Assembly: GCF_041206865.1 (NCBI RefSeq)
Contig: NZ_JBGEDP010000001.1
Span: 4,650,001-4,714,000 of the forward strand
Direction: 5' to 3'
From: Mycobacterium sp. HUMS_12744610
Lineage (GTDB): Bacteria > Actinomycetota > Actinomycetes > Mycobacteriales > Mycobacteriaceae
Length of the DNA stretch: 64,000 nucleotides
This document shows, in pieces, positions 35,816 through 44,265 of this stretch. Within the stretch, counting starts at the first letter, position 1. Every line of letters starts with the position of its first letter. Both the position numbers and the translations under genes were made by a program. Under the pieces are notes generated by a model. It was not told the DNA's origin. It worked only from the letters and a program-made list of their open reading frames with translations, and did not search any database.

Positions 35816-36643
35816 ATGAGATGGGATCTCAACGGCGACACCGAGAACGTAGAGCAGGCCCTGGCCGGCGGCACGCCGCAACGGGTCGGCTGGTTCCGGT
35901 TCTACTTCGCCGGCCAGCGCTGGGAATGGTCGGACCAGGTGCAGCGGATACACGGCTACGAGCCCGGCAGCGTCACCCCGACCACCGAGCTGGTGCTCGC
36001 GCACAAACACCCCGACGACCGCGGGCAGGTCGCGGCGAGCCTCGACCAGATGATCCGCACGCGTCAGGCATTCAGCACCGGCCACCGGATCATCGACACT
36101 CGTGGCCGAGTTCGCTCCATCGTCGTCGTCGGGGACCAGCTCTGCGACGACGACGGCGAAGTGGTCGGGACACACGGCTTCTACGTCGACGTCACCTCCC
36201 CGGCCGAAGAGGTGAAGGAGGGTGCCGTCAGCGCGAAGCTGGCCCGCATCAGCGAGAGCCGCGCCGCCATCGAGCAGGCCAAAGGCATGCTGATGTTGGT
36301 CTATGGCATCACCTGCGACGCCGCGTTCAACCTGCTCAAATGGTTGTCGCAGGAAACCAACGTCAAGCTGCGGGCACTGGCCGAGCAGATCGCCGAGGAC
36401 TTCCGCGCATCGGGCGTAGCCCCGAGATCCCGGTCGGAGTTCGACCACCTCCTGCTGACGGACACCAGCGAGCCCGCCACGCCGCACAGGGCCGCGCGGC
36501 GGGTCGGGAGACGGGTTAGCCCGTCGGCGCCGGGGCCCGCTTGCCGCGCCGCGCGCGGCTGGCGGCCACCAGTTGGGCCACCCCGTCCTCGATTCCCGCG
36601 GCGAGCACCTCGATGTCGCATGCCGCGTCGTAGTCGGCGGTGA
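35816..36643 (+). CDS. PAS and ANTAR domain protein with read-through tail
   Basis: The 275-residue frame has a PAS domain of about 115 residues (WEWSDQVQRIHGYEPGSVTPTTELVLAHKHPDDR, FYVDVTSPAEEV), then an ANTAR RNA-binding domain (about 135-195: AKLARISESRAAIEQAKGMLMLVYGITCDAAFNLLKWLSQETNVKLRALAEQI). ANTAR proteins antiterminate transcription at paired hairpins. The natural end is expected near DHLLLTDTSEPATPH (about 36480). The frame then continues about 55 more low-complexity residues and overlaps the convergent WS/DGAT gene by 128 bases. Either the stop was lost or the start and frame are slightly different. A signal for the PAS domain is unknown. Confidence 0.85.
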   Translation: MRWDLNGDTENVEQALAGGTPQRVGWFRFYFAGQRWEWSDQVQRIHGYEPGSVTPTTELVLAHKHPDDRGQVAASLDQMIRTRQAFSTGHRIIDTRGRVRSIVVVGDQLCDDDGEVVGTHGFYVDVTSPAEEVKEGAVSAKLARISESRAAIEQAKGMLMLVYGITCDAAFNLLKWLSQETNVKLRALAEQIAEDFRASGVAPRSRSEFDHLLLTDTSEPATPHRAARRVGRRVSPSAPGPACRAARGWRPPVGPPRPRFPRRAPRCRMPRRSRR

Positions 36644-37898
36644 TGCCGAACACGAACGCGTCGGCGTAGCTGACCATCGCGACGCCGGTGCGCACCTGCA
36701 GGGCGATCGGCGGCACCGGCAGGATCTCCAGCACCCGCCGGCCCAGCAGCCGCTGCCGGCTCCGCGGCCCGGGCACATTGGTCGCCAGGCCGACGACGGC
36801 GCGTTGCGGCAGCCGCGCAAGCAAGCGGACCGCCCACGCCGAGAGGGCGAACGGGACGTTGCCGGCCATCGCCACCGCCGCGCTGCCGCCGTCGCTTTGA
36901 CCGCTGGCCTTGGCCCGGCCGAGGCGTTCGTGCACCAACCGCAGTTGGCGCACCGGGTCCGGCTCGTCGACCGGCAGCAGCGGCAGCATCGCCGAGACCC
37001 GGTTGTCGGTGGCCGCGAAGTGGTCGGCCGTGCGGACCGACACCGGAACCAGGGTGCGCAGCGAATCGTGGCCAGGCCGTTCGCCCCGCTCCAGCAGGAC
37101 GCTGCGATAGCTGTTCGTGATCGCCGCCAGCGCAACGTCGTTGAGCGTCACACCGAATTCCCGGGACACCTTCTGCAGGTCGGCCAGCCGGACCCGGGCC
37201 GCGCTGTAGCGCCGCATCGTCGTGAGCGGGCCGTTCAGCGACGACGGCCGGGCCGGACGCACCAGTCCGGCCGTCAGCTCGGCCGCACCCACGGCGGCGT
37301 GCTCGGCCGCCAGGGCGCCCCGCCCGATCTCGCGCACCCAGCTCAGCGGGTTCAGGCTCATCCGCGCCAGGCTCACGCCCGGGGGCGCTTGCCCCTTGGA
37401 GCCGGCGATGTCGGTGGCGAAGGTGCCGGCGTCGTCGTCGCTGAACCTCGTCATCATCTGCGTGGTCGCGATGCCGTCGGCGATGCAGTGGTGCAGTTTG
37501 ATCAACACGGCCCACCGGTCGTCGCTGAGGCCCTCGATGATCCAGCAGTCCCACAGCGGGCGCTCGCGGTCGAGCCGGTGCTCCATCAGGGCAGCAATCA
37601 TCTCGAAGAGCTCGGCGTCGCCGCCCGGATGGGGCAGCGCAGCGCGGTGCAGGTGGCGCGACAGGTCGAAGTGCGGGTCGTCCACCCACTCCGGTGGCCG
37701 CAGATCCAGCGGGTGGGTCCGCAGCACCTGCCTGCAGCGCGGGATCGTCGCCGCCCGCCGCGTGAAGGCCGCGACGAACTCGTCGTAGCGCGGAGCGGGG
37801 CCCTCGACGACCGACACCCCGCCCACCGCCAGGCTCACGTGCGGGTCGGCGTCCTCGACCTCCAGGAAGGCGGCGTCCAGGGCGGTCAGATGCTCCAT
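36516..37898 (-). CDS. wax ester synthase/diacylglycerol acyltransferase (WS/DGAT)
   Basis: This 460-residue acyltransferase makes triacylglycerol or wax ester from acyl-CoA. The catalytic motif HHCIADG (about residue 137) is intact, as is the second family block (FGVTLNDVALAAITNSYR, PVSVR, NVPGP). In M. tuberculosis the DosR-regulated tgs1 makes storage lipid in hypoxia, and this protein may do the same. Start choice: the ATG at 37898 sits six bases after GACAGT, a -10 located 20 bases from the DosR-like box at 37931-37950. That predicts a leaderless mRNA; the upstream GTG at 37913 is therefore disfavoured. It is divergent from ppsA. Confidence 0.92.
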   Translation of the reverse strand: MEHLTALDAAFLEVEDADPHVSLAVGGVSVVEGPAPRYDEFVAAFTRRAATIPRCRQVLRTHPLDLRPPEWVDDPHFDLSRHLHRAALPHPGGDAELFEMIAALMEHRLDRERPLWDCWIIEGLSDDRWAVLIKLHHCIADGIATTQMMTRFSDDDAGTFATDIAGSKGQAPPGVSLARMSLNPLSWVREIGRGALAAEHAAVGAAELTAGLVRPARPSSLNGPLTTMRRYSAARVRLADLQKVSREFGVTLNDVALAAITNSYRSVLLERGERPGHDSLRTLVPVSVRTADHFAATDNRVSAMLPLLPVDEPDPVRQLRLVHERLGRAKASGQSDGGSAAVAMAGNVPFALSAWAVRLLARLPQRAVVGLATNVPGPRSRQRLLGRRVLEILPVPPIALQVRTGVAMVSYADAFVFGITADYDAACDIEVLAAGIEDGVAQLVAASRARRGKRAPAPTG

Positions 37899-37930
37899 CC
37901 CGTCACTGTCCACCGCGGCAGCGCCCCCGA

Positions 37931-37950
37931 TCAGGGCCGGAAGTCCTCAG
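37931..37950 (-). promoter_or_regulatory. DosR-like box between WS/DGAT and ppsA
   Basis: Read on the minus strand the core is AGGACTTCCGGCCC (37947-37934), close to GGGACTWWAGTCCC. The GACAGT hexamer (37910-37905) begins 20 bases past the box, and six bases later is the ATG of the WS/DGAT gene. The box could also serve ppsA on the other strand, but no clear -10 was found for it at that spacing. Confidence 0.65.
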
Positions 37951-38057
37951 CTTGGGTGCCAAACGAAAGCTGTGCCGCGCCGGCCGCGGCCATATCGTCA
38001 TCAGGTGACGCCCGAGCGGTTTCGCGGCGGATGGGCGACGACGCGAAGGAACAGATC

Positions 38058-40454
38058 ATGACCGGGTTCACCTACATTCGCTTCTTCGAGGAGTTCGGCA
38101 TCGCCGACGTGCCGCTCGTGGGCGGCAAGAACGCCTCGCTCGGCGAAATGTTCCAGAAGCTGTCGCAGCAGGGCGTCCGGGTGCCGCACGGGTTCGCCAT
38201 CACCGCCGAGGCCTACAAGCACATGCTGGACCGCGCCGACTCCTGGGACGCGCTGCACGCCGAGCTCGACGAGATCGACCCGGCGGACGTCACCGCGTTG
38301 GCGCGCAAGGGCAAACGCGCCCGCGAGATCGTCTACGGCGCCGGCCTCCCCGCCGACCTGGCCGGTGAGATCCTGGACGCCTACCGCGCGCTGCAGGACG
38401 AGTACGGCGACGACGTCAGCCTCGCCGTGCGCAGCTCGGCCACCGCCGAGGACCTGCCGACAGCGAGCTTCGCCGGCCAGCAGGAGACCTTCCTCAACAT
38501 CACGGGGCCCGAGAGCCTGCTGGACGCGTGCCGCCGCTGTTTCGCCAGCCTGTTCACCGACCGGGCCATCCACTACCGCATCGACCAGGGCTTCGACCAC
38601 TTCAAGGTCGCGCTGTCGATCGGCGTGATGAAGATGGTGCGCTCCGACCTCGCCTCCTCGGGGGTGATGTTCACCCTCGACACCGAGTCCGGTTTCACCG
38701 ACGTCGTGTTCGTGACCGGCGCCTACGGCCTGGGCGAGAACGTCGTCCAGGGCGCGGTCGACCCCGACGAGTTCTACGTCCACAAGCCGACGTATGAGGC
38801 CGGGCACCGCGCCGTGCTGCGCCGCCTGATCGGCGACAAGGCGGTCAAGATGGTGTTCGTCCAGGGCGGCACGAAACACACGACCCGCAACATCCCCACG
38901 CCGAAGGCCGACCGCGGCCGGTTCTGCATCACCGACGACGACGTGCTCGAGCTGGCCGGCTACGCGTGCGCCATCGAGCGGCACTACGGGCGCCCGATGG
39001 ACATCGAGTGGGCCAAGGACGGTCTGGACGGCAAGCTCTACATCGTGCAGGCGCGCCCGGAGACCGCGGCCTCCCAACGCAGCTCGGCGACGGTGGAAAC
39101 CTATGTACTGGAAGCGGAGGGCGAGATACTCACCGAGGGCCGCTCGGTCGGCGAGAAGGTCGCCTCCGGCGTGGCGAAACGGATGGATAACCTCGGGCGC
39201 ATGTCGGACTTCCGGCCCGGCGATGTACTGGTCGCCGACATCACCACACCGGACTGGGAGCCGGTCATGAAGATCGCCGCCGCGATCGTCACCAACCGCG
39301 GCGGGCGCACCTGCCACGCGGCGATCATCGCCCGCGAGCTCGGCATCCCGGCCGTGGTCGGCGCGGGCGACGCCACCACGCGCGTGCCCGACGGCGAGGT
39401 CGTCACGGTGTCGTGCGTCGAGGGCGACACCGGGCGGGTGTACCGCGGCGAGGTGGGCTTCCACGTGGAGCGCACCGAGGTGGCCGACCTGTCGCGGCCG
39501 CGCACCGAGATCATGGTCAACCTGGGCAATCCGGACCGGGCCTTCAAGACGTCGTTTCTGCCGAACGACGGTGTGGGACTGGCCAGGATGGAGTTCATCG
39601 TCGGCGAATACATCAAGGTGCACCCGCTGGCCCTGTTGCATCCCGACAAGGTCGACAACGCCGCGGCGCGCCGCACGATCGAGCGGCTCACCTACGGCTA
39701 CGCCGACGGCGCGGAGTTCTTCGTGCAGCGCCTCTCCGAGGGGATCGGCACGATCGCGGCCGCGTTCTGGCCCAAGCCCGTGGTGGTGCGGATGTCGGAC
39801 TTCAAGACCAACGAGTACGCCAGCCTGATCGGCGGCCGCGGCTTCGAACCGACCGAGGCCAACCCGATGATCGGCTTCCGTGGCGCCTCGCGCTACGCCC
39901 ACCCGGCCTACGCCGAGGGCTTCGCGCTGGAATGCCGCGCGATGCAACGTGTCCGCGACGACATGGGCCTGACGAACGTCGTCATCATGCTGCCGTTCGT
40001 GCGCCGGGTCGCCGAGGCGGACCTGGTGCTGGCCACGATGGCCGAACACGGCCTGCGGCGCGGCGACAACGGGCTGCAGGTGTATGCGATGTGCGAGATC
40101 CCCAACAACGTCATCCTGCTCGACGAGTTCGCCAAGCGCTTCGACGGCTTCTCCATCGGCTCCAACGATCTGACCCAGCTCACCCTCGGCGTGGACCGGG
40201 ACAGCGAGATCGTGGCGTTCGACTACGACGAGCGCGACGACGGCGTCAAGGAAATGATCCGCCTGGCCGTGGAAGGCTGCCGCCGCAACGGGATTCACTC
40301 CGGCCTGTGCGGGCAGGCGCCCTCGGACTACCCGGACATGGCCGAGTTCCTGGTGCGCCTGGGCATCGACTCGATCAGCCTGAACCCGGACGTGGTGGTC
40401 AAGACGACGCGCCAGATCCTCGCGCTGGAGCAGGAGTTCGCGCGGGCGCAATAG
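38058..40454 (+). CDS. ppsA: phosphoenolpyruvate synthase
   Basis: This 798-residue PEP synthase converts pyruvate and ATP to PEP, AMP and phosphate. The N-terminal ATP-grasp domain (VGGKNASLGEMF, RSSATAEDLPTASFAGQQETFLNI) is followed by the swivelling phosphohistidine domain with GGRTCHAAIIARELGIPAVVG (His at about residue 421). The C-terminal PEP-binding barrel (GLCGQAPSDYP, SLNPDVVVKT) contains the catalytic Cys in the GLCGQ motif. All are intact. The ATG at 38058 has AAGGA eight bases upstream; the very long open frame back to 36573 is antisense to WS/DGAT. The setting suggests gluconeogenic use of pyruvate in dormancy. Confidence 0.95.
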   Translation: MTGFTYIRFFEEFGIADVPLVGGKNASLGEMFQKLSQQGVRVPHGFAITAEAYKHMLDRADSWDALHAELDEIDPADVTALARKGKRAREIVYGAGLPADLAGEILDAYRALQDEYGDDVSLAVRSSATAEDLPTASFAGQQETFLNITGPESLLDACRRCFASLFTDRAIHYRIDQGFDHFKVALSIGVMKMVRSDLASSGVMFTLDTESGFTDVVFVTGAYGLGENVVQGAVDPDEFYVHKPTYEAGHRAVLRRLIGDKAVKMVFVQGGTKHTTRNIPTPKADRGRFCITDDDVLELAGYACAIERHYGRPMDIEWAKDGLDGKLYIVQARPETAASQRSSATVETYVLEAEGEILTEGRSVGEKVASGVAKRMDNLGRMSDFRPGDVLVADITTPDWEPVMKIAAAIVTNRGGRTCHAAIIARELGIPAVVGAGDATTRVPDGEVVTVSCVEGDTGRVYRGEVGFHVERTEVADLSRPRTEIMVNLGNPDRAFKTSFLPNDGVGLARMEFIVGEYIKVHPLALLHPDKVDNAAARRTIERLTYGYADGAEFFVQRLSEGIGTIAAAFWPKPVVVRMSDFKTNEYASLIGGRGFEPTEANPMIGFRGASRYAHPAYAEGFALECRAMQRVRDDMGLTNVVIMLPFVRRVAEADLVLATMAEHGLRRGDNGLQVYAMCEIPNNVILLDEFAKRFDGFSIGSNDLTQLTLGVDRDSEIVAFDYDERDDGVKEMIRLAVEGCRRNGIHSGLCGQAPSDYPDMAEFLVRLGIDSISLNPDVVVKTTRQILALEQEFARAQ

Positions 40455-40462
40455 GGCACTTA

Positions 40463-40573
40463 ACCGCCGGAGGCCGCCCGACCTCCTTTCACCAAATAAC
40501 TTGTGTCACTTCGGTTTCTGTGGGGTGTAACACGCAGCATCCTGCACAAGTGTTAGGCGGCCAGGCGGTTTAG
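40463..40573. repeat. nested inverted repeat between ppsA and the hypothetical gene (terminator or MITE-like)
   Basis: Outer arms TTAACCGCC/GGCGGTTTA, next arms GGCCGCC/GGCGGCC and inner arms ACTTGTG/CACAAGT are arranged symmetrically over about 110 bases. The minus-strand gene stops inside the right arm. It may be a bidirectional terminator for two convergent genes, or a decayed miniature element; no target duplication was seen. Confidence 0.45.
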
Positions 40574-40926
40574 CCGGCGCCCAACCGCCAGTTCTTGTGC
40601 GGATTCCTCGGTGAATACAGCACCGGCAGCTGCTGGCCAATCGTCGGCCAGTGGTCGACGTCCATCACCATGCGTTGATAAACGGCCCATTCGCTGGTCT
40701 GTGGACCTAGTCTGCCGAAGCTATTGACCATCGGACCGTTGATGACACCGGCGATGGTGACGTATTGCTCGCCGCTAGCGTCCGGCCGCGGGCTGACACC
40801 GGTCACCAGTAGCGTGCCGCTCGCCACCTGACCGCGCGCGCGCCACCGTGGCGCGAACCGGCCGAGGACCATCGCCGCAAGGACGATGACCAGGAACAAC
40901 AGCGGACCGAAGTTCCACCACACCAC
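40570..40926 (-). CDS. small hypothetical membrane protein
   Basis: The product is 118 residues if the first of two adjacent GTG codons (40926) is used. One transmembrane helix ([16 protein letters not shown], about residues 9-24) is followed by a basic segment RWRARGQ. The C-terminal domain of about 85 residues contains [32 protein letters not shown] and [23 protein letters not shown]. It looks like an extracytoplasmic or cytoplasmic beta domain similar to DUF3592-like proteins, but the match is weak. The frame is open upstream to 41085, over the decayed 13E12 remnant. No function is assigned. Confidence 0.65.
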   Translation of the reverse strand: MVWWNFGPLLFLVIVLAAMVLGRFAPRWRARGQVASGTLLVTGVSPRPDASGEQYVTIAGVINGPMVNSFGRLGPQTSEWAVYQRMVMDVDHWPTIGQQLPVLYSPRNPHKNWRLGAG

Positions 40927-40955
40927 CCGGCCATGGTATCGAGCCGTGATAGGGC

Positions 40956-41142
40956 TGCGGCCCCCACCACCGCCTCGTGCAACCCCGAGGCTGGACCATT
41001 CGCAAAAAACACCAAAGGCGACACCGAATGGATCCCACCCCCACACCTCGACCGCGCCCAACCCCGCACCAACATCTACTGGCACCCCGAAAAACTCCTG
41101 CGCGCAGACGGCGACGGGGATGAGGACAGTGGTGCGGCCTGA
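40956..41142 (+). pseudogene. C-terminal remnant of a 13E12/HNH protein
   Basis: The first frame gives [17 protein letters not shown]. After a run of six A residues (about 41004-41009) a second frame continues [44 protein letters not shown] and ends at a TGA. These are the closing HNH HH-R-V and the WIPPPHLD tail typical of mycobacterial 13E12 proteins. One extra A explains the shift. The DUF222 domain and most of the HNH domain are missing. It is a gene-sized deletion scar of the same family as the intact gene at 3167-4546, though its tail differs from that gene's. Confidence 0.7.
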
Positions 41143-41145
41143 GCG

Positions 41146-42288
41146 TTATACGCCGATCGTGCTGTACGTGGGCATCTCGTCGCCGAAGTTGATCCCCATG
41201 TCGCGGGCGGTCAGCAGCGAGTCGCAGTCGAGCGGGACCCTCTTCTGCCGGCGGGTGGCCTCGGCGATCGGCACGTAGTCGACCGTCGGTGGGTTCAGCG
41301 CCACCATCACGCCGCGCTGGCCTTCCTCGAGGGCACGCACGGCGGCCGCCCCGAAACGCAGGCCGAGCAGGCGGTCGAACGAGGTGGGCGATCCGCCCCG
41401 CAGCAGGTGGCCGAGCACGACGGTGCGCGCTTCCCGCCCGGTCATCCGCTGCAGTTCGGCGGCCACTTTGGTGCCGATGCCGCCGAGCCGTTCGGCCTGC
41501 CCCCGCGACTTGCCCAGGATCGACACCTCCCCGCCGGCCGGCCGGGCGCCCTCGGCGACGCAGACGATGGAGAACTTCGCGCCGTGCCGCTCGCGGTCGG
41601 CGATCAACGCCGCCACCGGTTCGAGACTGAACGGGATCTCGGGAATGAGGATCGCGTGCACCCCCGACGCCATGCCGGCGTTCAACGCGATCCATCCCGC
41701 GTAGCGGCCCATCACCTCCACCACGATGATCCGGCCATGCGAGGTGGCGGTGGTGAACAGCCGGTCGATGCACTGCGACGCGAAGTCCACGGCGGAGTCG
41801 AAGCCGAATGTCGTCGTCGTCTTGTCCAGGTCGTTGTCGATGGTCTTGGGCACGCCGACCAGGCGCAGCCCGGCCTCGTGCAGGTGGTGGCCGATCGCCA
41901 TCGTGCCGTCGCCGCCGACGGTGATCAACGCGTCGATCCGGTGCTCCTTGAAGCGTCCGAGCAGCTCCGGCGTGCGGTCCACCTCGGTCCAAGCACCGCC
42001 CTGTTGCACCGGATAGGCGGTCGGGTTCCCGCGATTGGTGGTGCCGAGGATCGTGCCGCCCTGGTGGATGATGCCGCGCACCCGGTCGCGGGTCAGCTCG
42101 ATCAACCCGCCCTCGGAACCGTCGCCGCGATAGTCGTCCGGGGAAAGCAATCCGTTGAAGCCGTCGCGGATCCCGACGACCTCCCAGCCGCGGTTGCGGG
42201 CGGCCAGCGTGGCCGCGTGGATCACCGCGTTGAGTCCCGGCGCGTCGCCGCCGCCGGTGCTCAGGGCGATCCGCTCGATGCCTTCCAT
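41146..42288 (-). CDS. 6-phosphofructokinase (PfkA family)
   Basis: This 380-residue phosphofructokinase has the nucleotide motif STGGGDAPGLNAVI, the active site VGGDGTMAIG and PKTIDNDLDKTTTTFGFDSAVDFA, the substrate-binding segments EVMGRYAGWIALNAG and the helix VLGHLLRGGSPTSFDR. GGDGT and a Lys in PKTIDND indicate a pyrophosphate-or-ATP subgroup with ambiguous donor. The ATG at 42288 overlaps the upstream stop (TGATG), so it is coupled to the second KASIII-like gene and ends the six-gene operon that starts at the DosR-like promoter near 47725. It would support glycolysis in hypoxia, although M. tuberculosis uses pfkB in its DosR regulon. Confidence 0.92.
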   Translation of the reverse strand: MEGIERIALSTGGGDAPGLNAVIHAATLAARNRGWEVVGIRDGFNGLLSPDDYRGDGSEGGLIELTRDRVRGIIHQGGTILGTTNRGNPTAYPVQQGGAWTEVDRTPELLGRFKEHRIDALITVGGDGTMAIGHHLHEAGLRLVGVPKTIDNDLDKTTTTFGFDSAVDFASQCIDRLFTTATSHGRIIVVEVMGRYAGWIALNAGMASGVHAILIPEIPFSLEPVAALIADRERHGAKFSIVCVAEGARPAGGEVSILGKSRGQAERLGGIGTKVAAELQRMTGREARTVVLGHLLRGGSPTSFDRLLGLRFGAAAVRALEEGQRGVMVALNPPTVDYVPIAEATRRQKRVPLDCDSLLTARDMGINFGDEMPTYSTIGV

Positions 42289-43184
42289 CACGCGCGGCCC
42301 GGCGGCTGACGGTAGAGCGCGGCACCGGCGGTGACCCCGGCGCCCGCGGCGACGAACAGGACCCGCGCGCCCGCCGCGAGCCGCCCGGCCTGCCCCTCGA
42401 ACGCGGCGGCCAACGCCGCGGTGTGCATGCGCTCGTCGTCGGCGACGGCGATGCGCTCCTCCGGAAACCCGAGCCGCTCGCCCAGCGCGGCGCGAAACCC
42501 GGGCCGCGGCGGTGCGGCGACGATCAGGTCGACGTCCGCCGGCTCCACCGATGCGGCGTCCAGGCACCGGCGCGCCGCCCGGGCCGCGACGGTGGCGAAC
42601 TCCTCGTCCATCCCCGGCGACTGACCGAACCGGAGCACGTTGCGGGCATCGGCGAAACCCACTGTTGCGGAGAATGTTCCGTCGTCCTCCGCCGAATTCA
42701 CCCACGACACGCGGCCCAGGCCGTAGTCGTCGTCGGACCAGCCGCACAACACCGCCGCCCCGGCCGCGGAGAACGGGAAGTGCTCGCTGAGGCCGTGACC
42801 CGGGTCGGCGTCGCTGGCCACGACGATCGCGTGGCGGATGCTGCGCGCCCGCAGGAACCCGTCGACGATCTGCAGCGCGGTGAGCACTCCGCAGGCCCCG
42901 TTGGCGATGTCGAAGGAGAACGTGCCGTGCCCGCCGGCGTGCGGCTCCTCGGGGTTGGCCCCGATGTCGTCCTGGATCAGCGCCGCCAGCGCCGGTTCGC
43001 CCAGGTTGCGGTCGCGGTAGATCCCCGCGTTGACCACCAGGTCCAGCTCGGCCGCGTCGCAGCCCGCCCCCTTCAGGCAGTCCTTCGCCGCGGCGACGGC
43101 CAGGTGCAGGGCGCTGTGCCGGTGACGCCACCCACCCACGCCCTGGGGGCAGGCGATGTCGATGCGTTCAATCGTGGTGCCCAT
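42288..43184 (-). CDS. KASIII-like protein with an incomplete catalytic triad
   Basis: This 298-residue thiolase-fold protein has the nucleophile region FDIANGACGVLTALQIVDG with Cys at the expected place. The position of the catalytic His (HQxN in KASIII) reads AAPPRPGF, and the Asn region (GNxxxA) reads DERMHTAAL, so two of three catalytic residues appear missing. It is also shorter than the partner. It overlaps the upstream KASIII gene by 17 bases. By analogy with chain-length factors, it may be a non-condensing partner; a Cys-only acyl-transfer role is also possible. This pairing in a DosR-type operon is unusual. Confidence 0.82.
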   Translation of the reverse strand: MGTTIERIDIACPQGVGGWRHRHSALHLAVAAAKDCLKGAGCDAAELDLVVNAGIYRDRNLGEPALAALIQDDIGANPEEPHAGGHGTFSFDIANGACGVLTALQIVDGFLRARSIRHAIVVASDADPGHGLSEHFPFSAAGAAVLCGWSDDDYGLGRVSWVNSAEDDGTFSATVGFADARNVLRFGQSPGMDEEFATVAARAARRCLDAASVEPADVDLIVAAPPRPGFRAALGERLGFPEERIAVADDERMHTAALAAAFEGQAGRLAAGARVLFVAAGAGVTAGAALYRQPPGRA

Positions 43185-44265
43185 AGCGGCTCACCACCTC
43201 CTCGTCCAGGGTCAGCAGGACCACCCCGATCTCCAATCCGGAGGCCAGCGCGATCAACGCGATCGTCTCGCCGGGCGCGACGTGCCCGGCCTCCAATTCC
43301 TCGACCAGGGCTACGGTGTGCGTCGTCGACGCCGTGTTGCCGTAGCGGTCGACGGTGATCACCGCGTCGTGGCGGGGCGCGTCGCCGAAGGACTCCGACA
43401 TCCGCGTCATCCCCTTGCGGATGGCCCGGGCCGACGTCTGATGGGTGATCACATGGTCGACGTCGTGGATCGAAATCCCCGCCGTGTCAAGGACTTCCTG
43501 CAGCAGCACCGGGGTGTTGTCCATGGCCGCCCGCTGGATCGCGCGGGAGTCGGTGAACATCCGCGCTCCCGGGTCGTGACCGCGCGGGTAGGCCAGACAG
43601 AGCCTGCTGTAGTCGGCGACCGTGGTGAACCCCGCCAGGCTGATGCCGGCCGAACCGGCGGGTGCCCGCTCCAGCACCAGCGCGGCACCGGCGTCACCGA
43701 GGGTCAGCGAGGCGAGTTCCTTGCTCATGATGTTGCGGATGTGCCGGGCCGCGTTGTGACCGAGCTGGGAGATGTACTCGCCGCTGACGACGAGGGCGCG
43801 CTCGACGATCCCCTGCCGGATCCAGTTGTTGACGATGGTGACCCCGGTGAGCATCCCGGCGCAGGCGTTGGACACGTCGAACGTCATCGCGTGGTGCGCC
43901 CCGATCCCGCGGGCCACCGCACTGCTCGTCGAGGGCTCCAGCCATTGGGTCAGACCCCCGCGGAACTTGGTGATGCTGCAGTTGACCACCACGTCGAGCG
44001 AGGCCGGGTCCGTCCCCGCGGTGGCGAGCGCGTTGCGCGCCGCCGCGGTGGCCAGCGTGTAGGAGTCCTCGTCGCCGACCGAGACGCGGCGTTCACGGAT
44101 TCCGGTCAGCCGCTCCAGGTCGATGTGGGTGTGGTGGCGGGTGGTCGCCATCAAATCTTCGGTGGTGAGGTGGGTTTCGGGCAGATGCCGGCCGGCCCCC
44201 GCCAGCCGGGTGACGAACCGGGACCCTTCGCCGGGGTCCTCCATTACCAGCCAGTGCCGAGTCAT
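43168..44265 (-). CDS. 3-oxoacyl-ACP synthase III family protein (intact triad)
   Basis: This 365-residue thiolase-fold enzyme has all three KASIII catalytic residues: Cys in FDVSNACAGMLTG, His in VDHVITHQTSARAIRKGM and Asn in DRYGNTASTTHTVAL. The N terminus carries LPETHLTTEDL and LTGIRERRVSVGDEDSYTLATAAARNAL, typical of OleA- or FabH-like enzymes. It should condense an acyl donor with a malonyl or acyl acceptor. The ATG at 44265 overlaps the stop of the nitroreductase gene (ATGA), with AGGAG upstream. It is the fourth gene of the DosR-type operon. M. tuberculosis has no equivalent at this place as far as I recall. Confidence 0.9.
   Translation of the reverse strand: MTRHWLVMEDPGEGSRFVTRLAGAGRHLPETHLTTEDLMATTRHHTHIDLERLTGIRERRVSVGDEDSYTLATAAARNALATAGTDPASLDVVVNCSITKFRGGLTQWLEPSTSSAVARGIGAHHAMTFDVSNACAGMLTGVTIVNNWIRQGIVERALVVSGEYISQLGHNAARHIRNIMSKELASLTLGDAGAALVLERAPAGSAGISLAGFTTVADYSRLCLAYPRGHDPGARMFTDSRAIQRAAMDNTPVLLQEVLDTAGISIHDVDHVITHQTSARAIRKGMTRMSESFGDAPRHDAVITVDRYGNTASTTHTVALVEELEAGHVAPGETIALIALASGLEIGVVLLTLDEEVVSRYGHHD

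Noticed and set aside
36301..37689. Alternative 462-codon minus-strand frame over the WS/DGAT gene
   Set aside because: It is a shifted frame of the acyltransferase gene with no domain; the true frame contains the HHCIADG motif.
37951..37998. Second DosR box (TTGGGTGCC) plus TATCGT as a ppsA promoter
   Set aside because: The box lacks the second half-site; the TATCGT alone (37993-37998) is a weak indication, so no feature was made.
36573..38057. Long plus-strand frame continuous with ppsA, giving a 1293-residue protein
   Set aside because: It is antisense to the WS/DGAT gene, low complexity in composition, and the PpsA family starts at MTGFTYIRFF with a proper ribosome site at 38045.
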